A stretch of 64,000 nt of DNA, from assembly GCA_029339195.1 (NCBI GenBank), contig JAPTJF010000057.1, positions 62,001-126,000 on the forward strand. The letters are read 5' to 3'. How positions within the stretch are numbered: the stretch's first letter is position 1; every line of letters begins with the position of its first letter. Below are positions 34,639 through 45,881 of the stretch, in pieces. The notes beneath the pieces were generated by a model that saw nothing but the letters and a program-made list of their open reading frames with translations, did no database searches and was not told the DNA's origin. Both the position numbers and the translations under genes were made by a program. This stretch comes from Micractinium sp. NFX-FRZ (lineage: Eukaryota > Chlorophyta > Trebouxiophyceae > Chlorellales > Chlorellaceae).

Positions 34639-37600
34639 TCAGGCTGCTCCAGACAGGGTGCTGGCTGTGCTGGCAGCACCTGCGGGAGGTACGGCACCAG
34701 CGGCGGCAGCAGGCGCCGCCACACCGCCGCTGGCTGCTGCTGCACCCCCTGCTGCAGGCTTCTCTGCTTTCTTGGGCAGTGCTGTGCTTGTGGTGGCGGC
34801 ACCCTGGGTGGCAGCGCCCCTGCTGCTTGCTGCCTTGCTCCCACTGGCGATCGTGCTGGCCTTGCTGCTGCTGCCAGCTGCTGCTGCGCCGGTCTTGCTG
34901 CTGCTGCTGCTGGCAGCCACTGCCGCGGGTTGGCCGCTGCTGGCCACCGCGGCCTGCAGCTGCGCCGCCTGGGCACCAGCTGCCGCTTTGGCATTAGCTG
35001 CTGCGGCTGCTGCTGCTGCTGCCTGCTGCTGCCCCGCCTGGATGCGCTGGTGCACAGAGGCAGCTGCTTTGTGGGGGTCAAACTCGAGGGCAGAGTGCCA
35101 CAGGCCCACATAGCCCTCCTTCAGGTCGGCCACCGCGCCAGCAAACATCTCGCCGCTGATGGCGGTGCTGCCGCTGGTAGGCTTGCCGCTGGCGCTGGCG
35201 GCGGCCGGCTTGCTGCCGGCATCGGGCGCAGCCTCGGCGGCTGCCTTGCCGCCCTTGGCACCGCTGGCGGCAGCCGTGGCGCGGGCGGGGTTTCTAAGAG
35301 GAGAGGAGGCAGCCGTGCCGGCGGCAGCGGCTGCCTTGCTCGGCGAGTCTGATGCTGTTGTCATTGCTGCTGCTGGCATTGGCGCCGCCTGCGGCTGCTG
35401 CTCCGTCGGCGCCGGTAGCCAGGCGCGCAGCTGCGGCGGCAGCGCGGCCTGCATGCGACCGCCCACGCCACTGGCCGCGTCGCGCAGCTCCCGCGCCCCC
35501 CACTGCAGCGCGTGCCTGCCAAGTGCAAAGGCGCGCTGCTCCTCCTGGCCCACAGCCTCAAAAGACACCTCTGCCACATGCTCCACAGCGTCTATCGCCC
35601 CCGCCGCCTGCGCCGCCGCCTGCCGTGCCACTGCGGGCAGCGGGTACGGCTCCATCATCTTCTGAAGCTTCTCGTTGTGCTGCAGGGCCGCCCAGCTGGA
35701 CTTGAGGGCGGCGCGCACCTTGTGGCGCGGCGGCTGGAAGGCGAGAGGCTCCAGCTGGGGCGCCAGCGCCGCATTGGCGCGCTCTACCGCAGCCTGCTGC
35801 ACCACCTGCGCCGCCACGTGCATGGAGGCTTCGTCGCCGCCCGCCATGGCGCGCGCGGTGAGTGCGCTGGCCACCTGCTGCACCTGCATCGCCCGCTGCT
35901 GCAGGTGCTGCACCGCCGCCGCCACCGCCGCGGGCGGCGGCTGCCCCGCGGCTGCCGCCGCCATCGCTGCTGCCGCCGTCTCTGCCGTCTGGATGATGCT
36001 GCCCGACTGGCTGAGCACCCCCTCAGCCGCGGAGAAGAGGAGGTTGCCCTGGGGCAGGGTCGGCCCGCCGGCAGGCAGCCGCAGCGCGCCAAAACCACGG
36101 GCGGCCTGCAGGGGGCGGGGAGGGGCAGGGGGGGCAGCGCAGGGGGTGGCGAGTGTCAACATCAACACTGTGAAGCATGCTGATGACAGAACTTGGGTGG
36201 GCTACAGAGATGCAAAAGGGCAGATGTGTGTCGGTGCCTTGTGGAATGCACAAGTTTTCGGTGGCCCTGCGCGTCCTGATGCTGTGGCAAGTGCCAGCCG
36301 TGTGGGGCCACATTGGATGCCAGGCAGGCACATGCATGCAAGGGTGCATTTGGGCCGGAGTGGGCTGTTGTGCGCTGTTTCCCAGTGCTTGCAGCACGGC
36401 AGCAACAGCCCCTCTCCACGCCACCTGGTGCCAGCAGCGGCCCAGTCCAGCGCCGCGGCGCCGCGCGCCCTCAGGCGCGGCGAGGGGAAGCTGCGGCAAC
36501 GGCCGCAGGGGCACAACCCAGCGTAGCTGCCTGAGGCAGCAGCAGCGGCAGCAGCAGCGGCAGCGGGCGCTGCAGCGCGGTCGGCACCTGGCTGCCAGCG
36601 TTGGTCAGGGCGGGGGCGGCGGAGCCCGTGCCGCTCTTGGGGGCCTGAGCCAGGGTGTAGCCGGGGGCCGGCGCATCGGCGCCAAAGCAGTTGCTGTCGG
36701 GCAGCGCCGAAGGGATGTAGCCGTACGTCTGCCACTGCAGTGCAGGAGGGCAAGGAGGGAGGGGAGGGTGCGCAGGGAGGGCACAGGTCAAAACAGAGGG
36801 GCAGAGGCATCCCTTCAAGCCGAGAGCAATTGAAATGATGGGAGAGTGAGGCAAACGGCATGAGTATCATGCCGACTGGCCGCCAGCAGTGCGTGCTGCG
36901 CTGGATGGGCCAGCTGGTGCCGAGACAAGAGAGTAACAAGGGAGGCCCAGGTCCCCGGCCAGCGTGAGGTCGTTCCCACCTGCAGCCCCAGCACCGCCAG
37001 GCCGGACAGCACCGCCAGCCAGCTGCCGCCCTCCACGGCGCCCAGGGCGCCCGCCGGGCCCGGTGGCAGGCCTGCAGCGGCGCAGGCACAGTGGGGGCTT
37101 AGCAGGCATAAGGTGACCAGCAACAGCCAAGGGCCAGTGCCGGGCTGTGTACTTCGACAGCCAGGCACTATCTGCCTGCTGGCATCTCGCACAGCCCCGC
37201 CCGCCCGCCCGCCCTCGTGCTCACCCTGGCCGGTGCCGAGCTTGCGGGAGAGGCTCCACAGCACGATGGCCCCGACAACCAGGTAGGACACGCCCTCGGC
37301 CGCGCCCAGCAGCCCGCTGGGGCCGGGGGGCAGGCCGCAGCCTGCACACAGGACAAGCAAGGCACATGCGTGTGAGGCACACGCACTGCTGGAAGTGCAC
37401 CGGCAGCCAGCTGGGAAGCCTTGGATCCGGGACAAAGTTCACACTTCAGCGGGCCCGCTGGGTCCGGCGCCCCGCACTTGCCTGTGCTCTTGAGCACCCA
37501 CTCCGACCAGGCCACCACCGGCAGCGCCACCAGGCCGGCAGCGCTGGCCGCCAGCTGCAGCCCGGAGGGCGGCTCGCTGGCGGAGGGGAGCGCGGGAAGG

Positions 37601-40600
37601 GTGAAGGCGGAGGCGGAGGGCGGCGGCGGCTCGTCCTGCTGCTGCCCCTGCTGCTGCTGCTGCTGCTGCGCAGGCGGGGCGGGCTTGCCGGCAGCGCCGC
37701 CCGTGCCGCCGCCCCCGCCCCCATAGTCGTCTTTGTCGCTGCCCTCCTCCTCGTCACCCTCGTCCCCGCTCAGCGCCTGCAGGAAGCGGCGGAACAGGCC
37801 GGGCTTGGCCTGCGGCGCACGCGTTGGCGGGTGGATGCATGCGCAGGCGGGCAGGCAGGCAGGCGGGCGGCTGGGTGAGGCCGCTACCGCCCAACGCAGC
37901 AGGCAGGCAGGCGGGCAGGCAGGCAGGCAGGCAGGCACAGCTGCTGGCTTCGAAGTCAGCAAATGGCTTCAGAATCGGGGTACAGAAGCACAGCTGGCAG
38001 GTCGAGACTGCTCACCCCCTTCTGGAGGTCTTTCTTGACGGCAGCTTCTGTGGAGGGCTTGAGGCCGCCCGCCGGCCCGCCGCCCAGAGCAGCGTCGGAG
38101 CCTTCGCCCATCTGCGGGAGGAGGGCAGCAGGGGGAGGCACAGGGCAGGCAAAGGGTGAGCGGAGAGGGCAGGGCGTCAGAGCATAAGAAATCGGCACGG
38201 CATGGATGTGGGTGTGGGTGGTCAGCCTGCCAGGCGTCGCTTCTAGCACTGACGAGGCCTGGCGGGAGGCGAGTGGGCGTGTGCGTTGTGGGCAAAGCTG
38301 CTCCTTTGATGGGTGCACATGTGGGCTTCCCCTGGGCCCACAGCCTTGCTGTGCCGGACCGGACCCAGGCCCCTAGCTGCTCCTGCGCTGAGCCAAGAGC
38401 CGGCCCATGAAAGCCCACCGGGGTTTGTGAGGGGTAATCCCCAGCCTCCATTTTCACCGCAGCATGCTTGTCGCCCTCAGCGGGGCCGGGAGCCTCCTTG
38501 CCACCCCCAGCGGTGCTGCTGCCACCGGCGGTGGCTGCAGGGCCGGCTGCCCCCTTGGTGCCCCCAGCATTGCTGCCGCCGCTGCTGCCGCTAGCATCGG
38601 GGACAGCAGGGCCAGGCACCTCCTTGCTGCCGCCAGCGGCGGCTGCAGGCCCGGCCGCCGCCCTCCTGCCGCCATTCCCACCATTGGCACCCTTGGCCCC
38701 TTTCTTAGGGGCCGCAGCAGCTGGGGGCGCGGGCGCGGGCGCGGCGGCGGCGGCAGCGGCAGCTTTGCTACCCTTCTTGGCAGCAGGCGGGGCAGCAGGA
38801 GGCCCCTTCTGCTTGTGCTTCTCCTCGGCCTGCTTGTGCTGGCTGGCAGTCACCTGCTGAGCCTTCTTGCTGCCTGGGCCGCCCTCCATCGTCATCTTGC
38901 CGACAACTCCCACGGGCGCTTCGCCTGCGCAGGGGGGCCGGGGTTTTGTGCGGGAGTCAGCCACAGGTCAGCGTGCAAACCCACCAAGCCCAGCAGCCCA
39001 GCCACATAGCAGGTTCTGAGCACCACACTGTGCTGGCCAGCTTCACAGTGCCACGCCACCGCTGCACTTCTCGAGCAGCGACCTCCTGCCCGCCCGCCTG
39101 CTTGCCCGCCTCCCACCACTCCTCCCTCCCCTGCCTTCCCCCCCCGCTCACCCTCGTCCCCGTTGGGCGAGTATGGCTCGGCGGTGAGGTCCTCTGGGCG
39201 CAGCGCCGGCACATCAGCCTCGCTGTCTGCACCACAAGGTTTGGCAATAGGTGGCCCATATACAGTGAGACGGCAACCTTTTGAAAGCTCACAAAGTGGC
39301 ACCATGAGCTGCCACTGGAAGCCACGTGCAGGGCATCACGCAAGGCATGCATGCATGCCCGCTCACAAGCACGCACTCATACAGGTCGCCCAACCGGCTG
39401 GCCGTGCCACAGACCCCGTTGCTGCTCACACTTCCAACCCTCCCCCCTCACCTGACAGCGCCCCTCCCCCCTCACCTGACAGCGCCCCTCCCCCCTCACC
39501 TGACAGCGCCCCTCCCCCCTCCAGCTCCTCTTCGGGCAGCGTCTCAAGGCTGGACACGGTGTTGCCCCACTCGCAGACGATGGTGAAGGCGCCGTGGGCA
39601 GACGCCTCGGGGGCCGGCACCTGCGAGGGGAGGAGGCATGGGGCGGGGGGGAGGGAAGTAGGCACAGTCAGTGGGCAGTGGGGCGAGGGAGGAGGGAGGA
39701 GGGGCGGGGAAGCCGTGGCATCCTCCGGAGAAGGGGATGAGCAGGCAATGGGCAGGCTCGGTGGGAAGGAACAAGCGCTGCTGGCCGCAGCTGGGGTGGC
39801 AGGACTGGCGGCTGCCAGGGACCCGCCGGCCCCTGAGGCACTCCCGGGTGCTTCCCCCAGAGGCAGCTGCCTTGCTCGTGCCCCGCCCCATCCGCACCCT
39901 GCAAGCCGGCTTCTCCCCCCTTCCCCCCCTTCCACCCAGCCACCCCACGGAAACCTGCTTCTAAAGGGCCCTCACCTGCAGCGTGCGGTTGGCCCCCGCC
40001 TCCCACTCGGTGCCGGCGCTGCCCTTGTCTACCACCACCTTGAACTCGTGCTCCCCGGCGGGCAGGTCCAGCTGCAGCAGCCACATGTCGCCCTCAGACC
40101 AGGTCATGGCTGCAGGGGGGAGGACAGGAGGGAGTGAGGAGGGGGGTAGGGTGTGGGGCGGGGTGGGAGTGAGGAGGAGGCACGAGCAGGAAGCTGGGCG
40201 GCGGGGCAGAGGCGACCGGGTTGGAAGCCAGGGTAGCTGGTTGCGGCGTGCGTGGTTGGATCCAGCTCAACTGCGCCCCTTGAAAAGCCTGCCAAATGCA
40301 TCCGCAAACGTGAAAACCGAAGCTGCTTCGCGTTCTTACATTTCAAAATGCATTGTCACAGGCCTGGCAAGGGGGCGCGAGGTAGAGCTGGATCCCGCCA
40401 GCAGCAGGGGTTCCATCACCACCAGGGAGCAAGCACCGCCTGCGTGCCTGGCTGTGACAAGCCACCCAGCTGCCTGCCCCACCAGCGAGGCCAGCAAGCA
40501 AGCTGCCTGCACAGCTATCAGCACCTTGGGCAGGCAGCCGGATCTGTCAAGAGCCTGTCAAGGCTGCCTGCCCAAGGAGCTGACAGCTGGGCAGGCAGCT

Positions 40601-41995
40601 TGCCTGCTGGCCGCGCTGCCTGGCCTGTCCCAGGTACGATGGCGGCGAATATTGCAGGCCCACGTTCCACAAGCGAGACCGGCAGACAAGCAGGCAAGCA
40701 CAGTCATCGGCGCCTTGTCCGCCGCGCCCGGGGCACGCGCAGCAGTTTGGCCTGCCGGCGCCTGAGGCCGGCGGCCGCCTCCTTGCCAGGTTTGCTGCTG
40801 CTGCTGCGCCCGCTGTTGCTGCTACCACTGGCAGCCGCCAACTGGCGGGGGCGTTCAGCTTCCAAGAGGCAGCCCGGCCCTGCTATAACGCGGCCACCTT
40901 GGAAGTGCCGCGGCACAACAGGTCTTACGCACAGGCGCAAGGCGCAAGCAGCAGCAGCAGCGGTGCCTGTACCAGGAACACGCCGGCTGCAGCGCTGCGC
41001 AACCCAGACATAGCAGCAACAACCTCGTTTCCTCTGAGAAGATGCCCCTTGGGAACTTTGAGTGAGTAGGGTTGCGGCAATGTTTCGACTAAGCAGCGCA
41101 GCGGCCTACATATCTGCTGGCGTAAGTAACGCTGGTGCAGCTGCTTCGCCATGCGACAGGCACCCTACGCGTCACAGCGTGTTGTGTCAAGGCAGGCAGC
41201 AGGGCCAACTGCGGCGCTGCTCAGTCCACACATGGCTGCAGCAACACGCGTTGCTCCTTAGGAACGTTGCTCCTTGGGAGCAACGAGTGTTCCTGTGGCC
41301 ATGTTTGCACTGTGCAGCGCCGCGGCCGGCGTGTCGGCGGGCGTAGGTGGTGGTGCCGGCCCCAACCTACTGCTGCTGGTGAGCTGAGGAAGGCTGGCAG
41401 CGGCGCTCGCAAAGCTACTTTGCTTCCCCACATGTAAGGATGCAAGTGATAAGCTTTCCCGGGGCGCAAAATTAACTCGACCCCGACGTCCTGCCACTCT
41501 ATTCCACTTCCCCACTTGCCACCTCCCAGCAGCACTGACCTGGCGCTTGCTTGCAGTCCCAGTCCCCCAGCTGGGGCAGGCCTCCCACAATCTTGAGCAC
41601 CTGTGGAGCATGGGTGGGGCAGCGGGCCAGGAATGGGGGCGATCAGGCTTGGGTTGGGTTATGGCGCCCTGCCCACACCGGAGGCCCCTCTGCCAGGGCC
41701 GAGCGAGCGAGTGCAACGGGTGCGCGGTGCAACAGCGGCAGCGGCAGCGGCAGCGGCAGAGCTGTGCCACTCCAGCGTGGGTTCCCATGCTGCAGCTGGC
41801 GGCGGTGCCCTGGCCCACCTGCCCAAACCCAACGTGGCGGCAGGTCTTGAAGGTAACCGAGGCGCCCGCGGGGCCGGCTTCCACAGCGCCGCCCCCGGCC
41901 CCCTGCTTGACAGCCCCCTCTTCCTTCTCCTGCTCCTCCTCCTTGAAGGCCAGCACGCAGCCCTGCACGCACGGCACGAGGCAGGTGAGAGGCAT
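34639..41995 (-). CDS. CBM20 starch-binding protein with two or three hydrophobic GLPPGP repeats and long Ala-rich C-terminus
   Basis: Exons in coding order: 41995-41819, 41600-41540, 40109-39976, 39620-39500, 39226-39152, 38924-38419, 38111-38016, 37809-37482, 37341-37225, 37071-36980, 36734-36588, 36105-34639; 1,106 residues. The start is uncertain and upstream exons may exist, since no transit peptide is seen. Residues about 45-145 form a CBM20: ASVTFKTCRHVGFGQVLKIV, GGLPQLGDWD, MTWSEGDMWLLQLDLPAGEH, FKVVVD and TEWEAGANRTL, with the Trp residues of the glucan-binding sites. A low-complexity Lys/Ala/Gly linker follows, then CGLPPGPSGLLGAAEGVSYL and GLPPGPAGALGAVEGGSWL, each running into a hydrophobic segment, and a weaker third copy (LPQGNLLFSAAEGVL). 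The last exon encodes 488 mostly Ala-rich residues. Inferred role: tethering starch to a plastid membrane. Intron 40110-41539 is 1.4 kb and full of foldbacks. Confidence 0.8.
37850..37936. repeat. GGCA/GGCG tetranucleotide repeat in CBM20 intron
   Basis: Repeats of GGCAGGCAGGCGGGC type flank a short unique segment at 37850-37936, in the intron 37810-38015 of the CBM20 gene. On the coding strand it reads CCTGCC, as do several other intronic repeats in this window. Confidence 0.85.
39441..39520 (-). repeat. Three 24-bp repeats, each with a 5' splice site
   Basis: The unit CTGTCAGGTGAGGGGGGAGG (first 20 of 24 bases, minus strand) occurs three times. Donors lie just beyond 39500, 39476 and 39452. 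Because 24 bases are eight codons and the run stays open, use of any of the three keeps the frame and adds 0, 8 or 16 residues of the type GEGGGALS. Confidence 0.9.
40489..40612. repeat. Long intronic hairpin, 51-bp arms, 22-base loop
   Basis: Bases 40489-40539 pair with 40562-40612 with about four mismatches. The inner 15 bp (CTTGGGCAGGCAGCC at 40525-40539 with its complement at 40562-40576) are perfect. Weaker pairing seems to continue outward to roughly 40460 and 40635. It lies in the 1.4-kb intron of the CBM20 gene and folds on either strand. Confidence 0.92.
40985..41106. repeat. Degenerate foldback related to 41211-41323
   Basis: The left arm beginning GGCTGCAGCGCTGCGCAACC and the right arm ending AAGCAGCGCAGCGGCC are imperfect complements. 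The arms also share words with the next foldback in direct orientation (GCGCTGC, ACATAGC against ACATGGC, CAGCAACA). It is probably an older copy of the same element. Confidence 0.55.
41211..41323. repeat. Imperfect foldback, about 47-base arms
   Basis: GCGGCGCTGC at 41211-41220 pairs with GCAGCGCCGC at 41314-41323, and the arms continue inward through ACATGGC/GCCATGT to GTTGCTCC/GGAGCAAC next to a loop around 41265. There are roughly eight mismatches. It lies in the same CBM20 intron as the 51-bp hairpin. Confidence 0.8.
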
Positions 41996-42861
41996 TTGAA
42001 AGCGGCCAAGGAGCTGGGCTGGCTCCAGCGGCTTGAGCGCCCGATGGAGAGACCGCTGGAGCGCCGGCCAGGAGCCACGGGTGTCGTAGTCCCGTCGTGC
42101 TGGCAGATTGAGGGCAGGTGAAGCACGACCCTAGGAACCCTAGGACTTGGTGTTCCGCGCCTCGTGGGGATACAGGCCAGGCAGCTGCACAGGTAAACCT
42201 GGCCCCCCAGCAGGCAGCTGCCTTGCCTGCCGGCGCCACGCTCCCTGCCGCCGCCCTAGCAGCTGCGGGCTCCTGGGGCTCCTGGGGCTCGCCAGTCGGG
42301 TGCCTGCAGCTCCAAGGGCACCACGACACGCCAATTCAGCATGTTGGAGGTCTGGCAAGGCCAAGCAGGGCGTCCGCAGCAGGGAATAGCCGCCCCTGCG
42401 CCCTCACCTTCATAGAGCCCTGCTGCCCGGGCTCCCACGCCCAGCGCTCCTTGACCCAGCGGCGGCCAAGTGGCCAGCATGGTTGGGCAAAGAGTACTGG
42501 GGTGCGTCCTAAGGCTAATCGCGGGTTGCGTTTCTCTCTGGTTTTGGAACGGCGTAGTTTCTGTGTAGCGCTCCCCTACGCCCCAAGTGCCCTCGGGCAC
42601 CGCAGCCGAAGCGGCAGCGAACGAGAAATGCGCTCCGAGGACGAGTGCCGAGAGATTTCGCCTCCAGCGCGACTCTGCCAACTCAGCCGAGAACTCAGCC
42701 GAATGAGCGAGCACGGAGTGCGTTCGACACCAAAGCATTGATCACAATACGGTGCAACCATTGTCACAAACGTCACAAAGGACGACAGGTTCCAGGCCAT
42801 CGCATCCGCGGCTCCGACACGCCCCGCTTGAGCACTGCCTGCACGCTGCACAACCGGCACC
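41996..42861. promoter_or_regulatory. Divergent region upstream of CBM20 gene and pKIWI502-like oxidoreductase
   Basis: Start codons face away from each other over 866 bases. Part of this may hold missing 5' exons of the CBM20 gene. A minus-strand ATG at 42480 leads to a GTGAGG donor near 42407, but its phase does not join the first recognised exon. No other gene is supported. Confidence 0.45.
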
Positions 42862-45800
42862 ATGCCGATCGGTGCACAAGCGGCTTGCAGGCTGACGGCC
42901 AGGACAACCCCTGCGACTGGCGTCTTTCACGATCGGGCAGCCTTTAGTGCGGTCCCCCTGGCGCCGCCCCGCCGCCTACCAGCCCAGCAACGGTGCCGGC
43001 GGGGGCTGGCCTGCCGTGCCGACACGTCGTCCAGCCGGGGTGGCAGCGCCGCCACCGCCGGCGGCCTGGCGGCACTGCAGCACGCGCTGCAGACGGCGCC
43101 GGACGACGTGCAATGGAACCGTGCAACTGTAGTGGAGAACAGGTGGGCAGGGCCAGGGCGGCGCTGGTAGGCATGCAGACGTCTTGCTTCTGACACCTCT
43201 GGGGGTCCGTTGGTTGCGCTAATGGCGCCGGGGATACCACACCGTGGAAGTGCACGGCACATCAGCGTGCATGGCACCTTGGCCTGCCTGCGCTCCGCTG
43301 CCCGTACAGCACCGAGGCCCTCTGTTGATGTGCGGCACCGCACACAGCTGCTGCACGAATCCTGCACACCCGAGCTGCTTTGTGCTGGTCAGAGGGTGTT
43401 CTCTGCCACATTTGTTCCCCCACCCCCCAGACCCTTTCCCCCGTTGTACAGGCCTCCCGCCAGGGAGCCCTCTGCTGAAGGCTCTGTGCACACTGCCACT
43501 GCTGCCGCTGCTGCTGCTGCCGCTGTGGTTGCTGCTGCTGCCGCTCAGACGTTGTCCTACACCCCCACCCCTTCTCTCCCCCTACCGGCCCTCCCTTGTG
43601 TGCAGCGAGGCCTCTGTCGACGGTTCCGTGCGCACGCTGCTGCTGAGTGTAGAGGACCACGTCAACTTCCTGGAGGGGCGGCGCGTGCGGCACGTGCAGG
43701 AGAACCGCCGGTGGATCGACGACTACGGGTGGGTGGGGAGGCAGGGCCGGGGGTCATGGGGAGGGGCCGCCGGCAGGCAGGCCATGTGTTGTGGGGGGCG
43801 GGGCAGGAAGAGGCGGGGCACGCGGCGACATGGCTGGCATCCGCTGGCGGCAGGCTGGCATTCCGACGGCAGCTTGTTGTGCTATTCGGTGCCGCGACGG
43901 CGGCGCAGCCCACAGCCCTTCCTCCGATACCTTTCGGGAGTCTTCCCCCGCGTCTTCCTCCCCCCTGCTCACACCATCTCCCTCCCCCCCCCCCCCCACC
44001 CACCCTCCTGCCCCTCCCCTCCCCCACCCGCCTGCCCCTCCCCCAGGGTCCCCGGCCAGTTTGTGGCTGCGCGCTACTGCCTGGGCGGCGGCTCCACCGA
44101 CGAGGGGGAGTGCAGCGAGGTGCGCGTGGCGCGCCGCCTGCTCTCCCTGGCCTCATCCCCCTACGAGGCCCGCCGCGACTCTGCCATGCTGGACGCCTCG
44201 CTGGTGGAGCTGCTGGTCAGCCGGGCAGGTGAGGCGGCAGTTGCCAGTGCTTAGTTGCTGAGAGGGTGTTGCAGGTCAGTCGGGCAGGTGAGGCGGCAGC
44301 TGCCAGGAGAAGAGCAGGGGCGGGTCTGCCGGGCAGGTGGGGAGAAGCCCAGTGCCTGCTGCTGAGATGTGCTGGTCGGCTGGCAGCTGCTGGTCAGCCG
44401 GGCAGGCGAGGACACACACAGCAGTTGCTGCTACGAGTGTTGTTGTGGAGCACGGGGAAGAGCCCGAGGGCGAGGGAGTCGCTGGGCTGGGTTGGGCCTG
44501 TTCCGGGCCATCCCAACACCTTCAAAAACAGCATGCTTGCGTGCTGAGCCTTGACCTTTACCCGGACCCCCCTCCCCTCCTTCCAACAGGCGACGAGGAT
44601 GAGCAGCGCCTGGCTGAGCTGGGACCTGGCTCGCTGATCGACGTCAGCGCCGTGGCGGGAGCGGGGTGAGCCGGGGGTGCTGCCGGGAGGCCAGGGGGCT
44701 TGGGGTTGAATGGGCATCCTACACCCGCGCACTGCACCCGCCCCCTTCCAGCCTGCCGTCCACCTTTGCTGCGCCCATCCCCAACCCATGTGCCCCCGCT
44801 CACCAGCCTTCCGCCCTCACCCTGTGCCTCCTCCACTCCCCCGCCGCCTCCCGACCTCCACAGCTTTGCATCCCTCCCAAACCCAGACCCAGGGCCGACC
44901 TAGGGTCCTTCATGGGAAGGGGCCCCCTGTCCGGCACTCCCTGCATGCTTCCCACTCCCTCCCACCCCTCACCCCCGTCCCCCCAACCTGCAGCTTTGCC
45001 TCCCTATTTAACCCGGAGATCAACCTCATGGCATCCCTTGAGAGCGGCCACCCGCTGATTGTGCTGTGCTCGGGGGTGCGGGGCATCGCACCCGTGCGGG
45101 CCGCACTGTCGTGGACGCCGGTGCTGGCGCACGCGGGCAGCTGCCGGGTAGCTGTGTACTACGTGACGGAGAGCCAGCCGGCAGCTGCCTACCTGGTGGA
45201 GTGGGACACCTGGCGCGAGGCTGGGGTGAGCTCTACGCCGCTGGTTGCGCCCTTCATATGCAGCCCGGCGTTTTGGTGTCGCAATTAGCGCCTGCTCCTT
45301 GCCTGCTAGGTACCTCGTGCCCCCCACGGCTCTTGCCACCCCGCGGTTCTCTCGGGGGCGTGGCAGGAGGCGCAGGCGTGTGCCCCACGCCACAACCACG
45401 CCCCTAATGCATTCCTGCACCTCCTCGCAGGTGGAGGTGCACCCGCTGTACCTGGACCAGCGGGGCGACGGCAACGGCGGGGCAGCCACACCCGAGCAGC
45501 TGCTGGAGCGGGCCGTGCTGGGAGGGGAGGCGGGGCTGCTGCTGGGCGGCGCGCGCCCCGCAGACGCCGCGGTGCGTGCCACCCCGCTGCCCGCCCGCCT
45601 GCCTTGCCGCCTCGCCGCTTGCTTCACCTGCACGCATGCTCCCCCACTGCCTGCTGGTTGAGCCGGTGCTGATGCTGCTTGGCCGCTGCGGGCAGCACCC
45701 ACAGCCCTAGTGGTGTCACTCACTGGTGTTCACTCCCCTGTTCCGTGTGCCCCCCCCGCTGCACGGCCCCGCTGAGCAGGTGCTGATGAGCGGGTTGGAG

Positions 45801-45881
45801 GGGGAGACAGCAGCGCACTTGACACGCCGGCTGGGCGCGGCAGGCGTCCCTAGCGAGCGCATCATGTTTTGTGACTACTGA
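42862..45881 (+). CDS. Plastid FAD/NAD(P)-binding oxidoreductase, pKIWI502-like
   Basis: Exons 42862-43142, 43606-43728, 44047-44228, 44590-44665, 44994-45225, 45431-45571 and 45780-45881 give 378 residues. The first 60 residues (MPIGAQAACRLTARTTPATG onward, rich in Ala, Arg and Ser) look like a transit peptide. The FAD-domain part is reduced to ATVVENS and YGVPGQFVAARYCLG. The NAD(P)-domain part has LIVLCSGVRGIAPVRAAL (a GxGIAP-type loop), VAVYYVTESQPAAAYLVEW and the C-terminal helix AAHLTRRLGAAGVPSERIMF. Order and spacing match plant pKIWI502/At1g15140-type proteins, relatives of ferredoxin-NADP reductase whose substrate is not established. The usual Cys-Gly before the final helix is replaced by MSG. 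Intron 3 contains repeats of the exon 3 end. Confidence 0.83.
44214..44412 (+). repeat. Repeated exon-intron junction in pKIWI502-like intron 3
   Basis: The junction word GGTCAGCCGGGCAGGTGAGG begins at 44215, recurs at 44274 with one change and again, degraded, at 44392 (CAGGCGAGG, GT lost). Only the first copy is in frame with exon 3. The second is preceded by TTGCAG. Confidence 0.8.

Noticed and set aside
34447..36526. Long plus-strand open frames opposite the last CBM20 exon
   Set aside because: The minus-strand frame continues in phase from the CBM20 exons through CTGCAG acceptors; the plus frames are Leu/Cys/Arg-rich antisense translations.
40110..41539. Possible separate gene in the 1.4-kb CBM20 intron
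   Set aside because: Open stretches on both strands are explained by inverted repeats and lack family motifs, splice linkage and codon bias.
42408..42480. Candidate first exon of the CBM20 gene on the minus strand
   Set aside because: It has an ATG and a good GTGAGG donor but ends in phase 1, which does not join the acceptor at 41963 in phase 0; left as possible but unproven.
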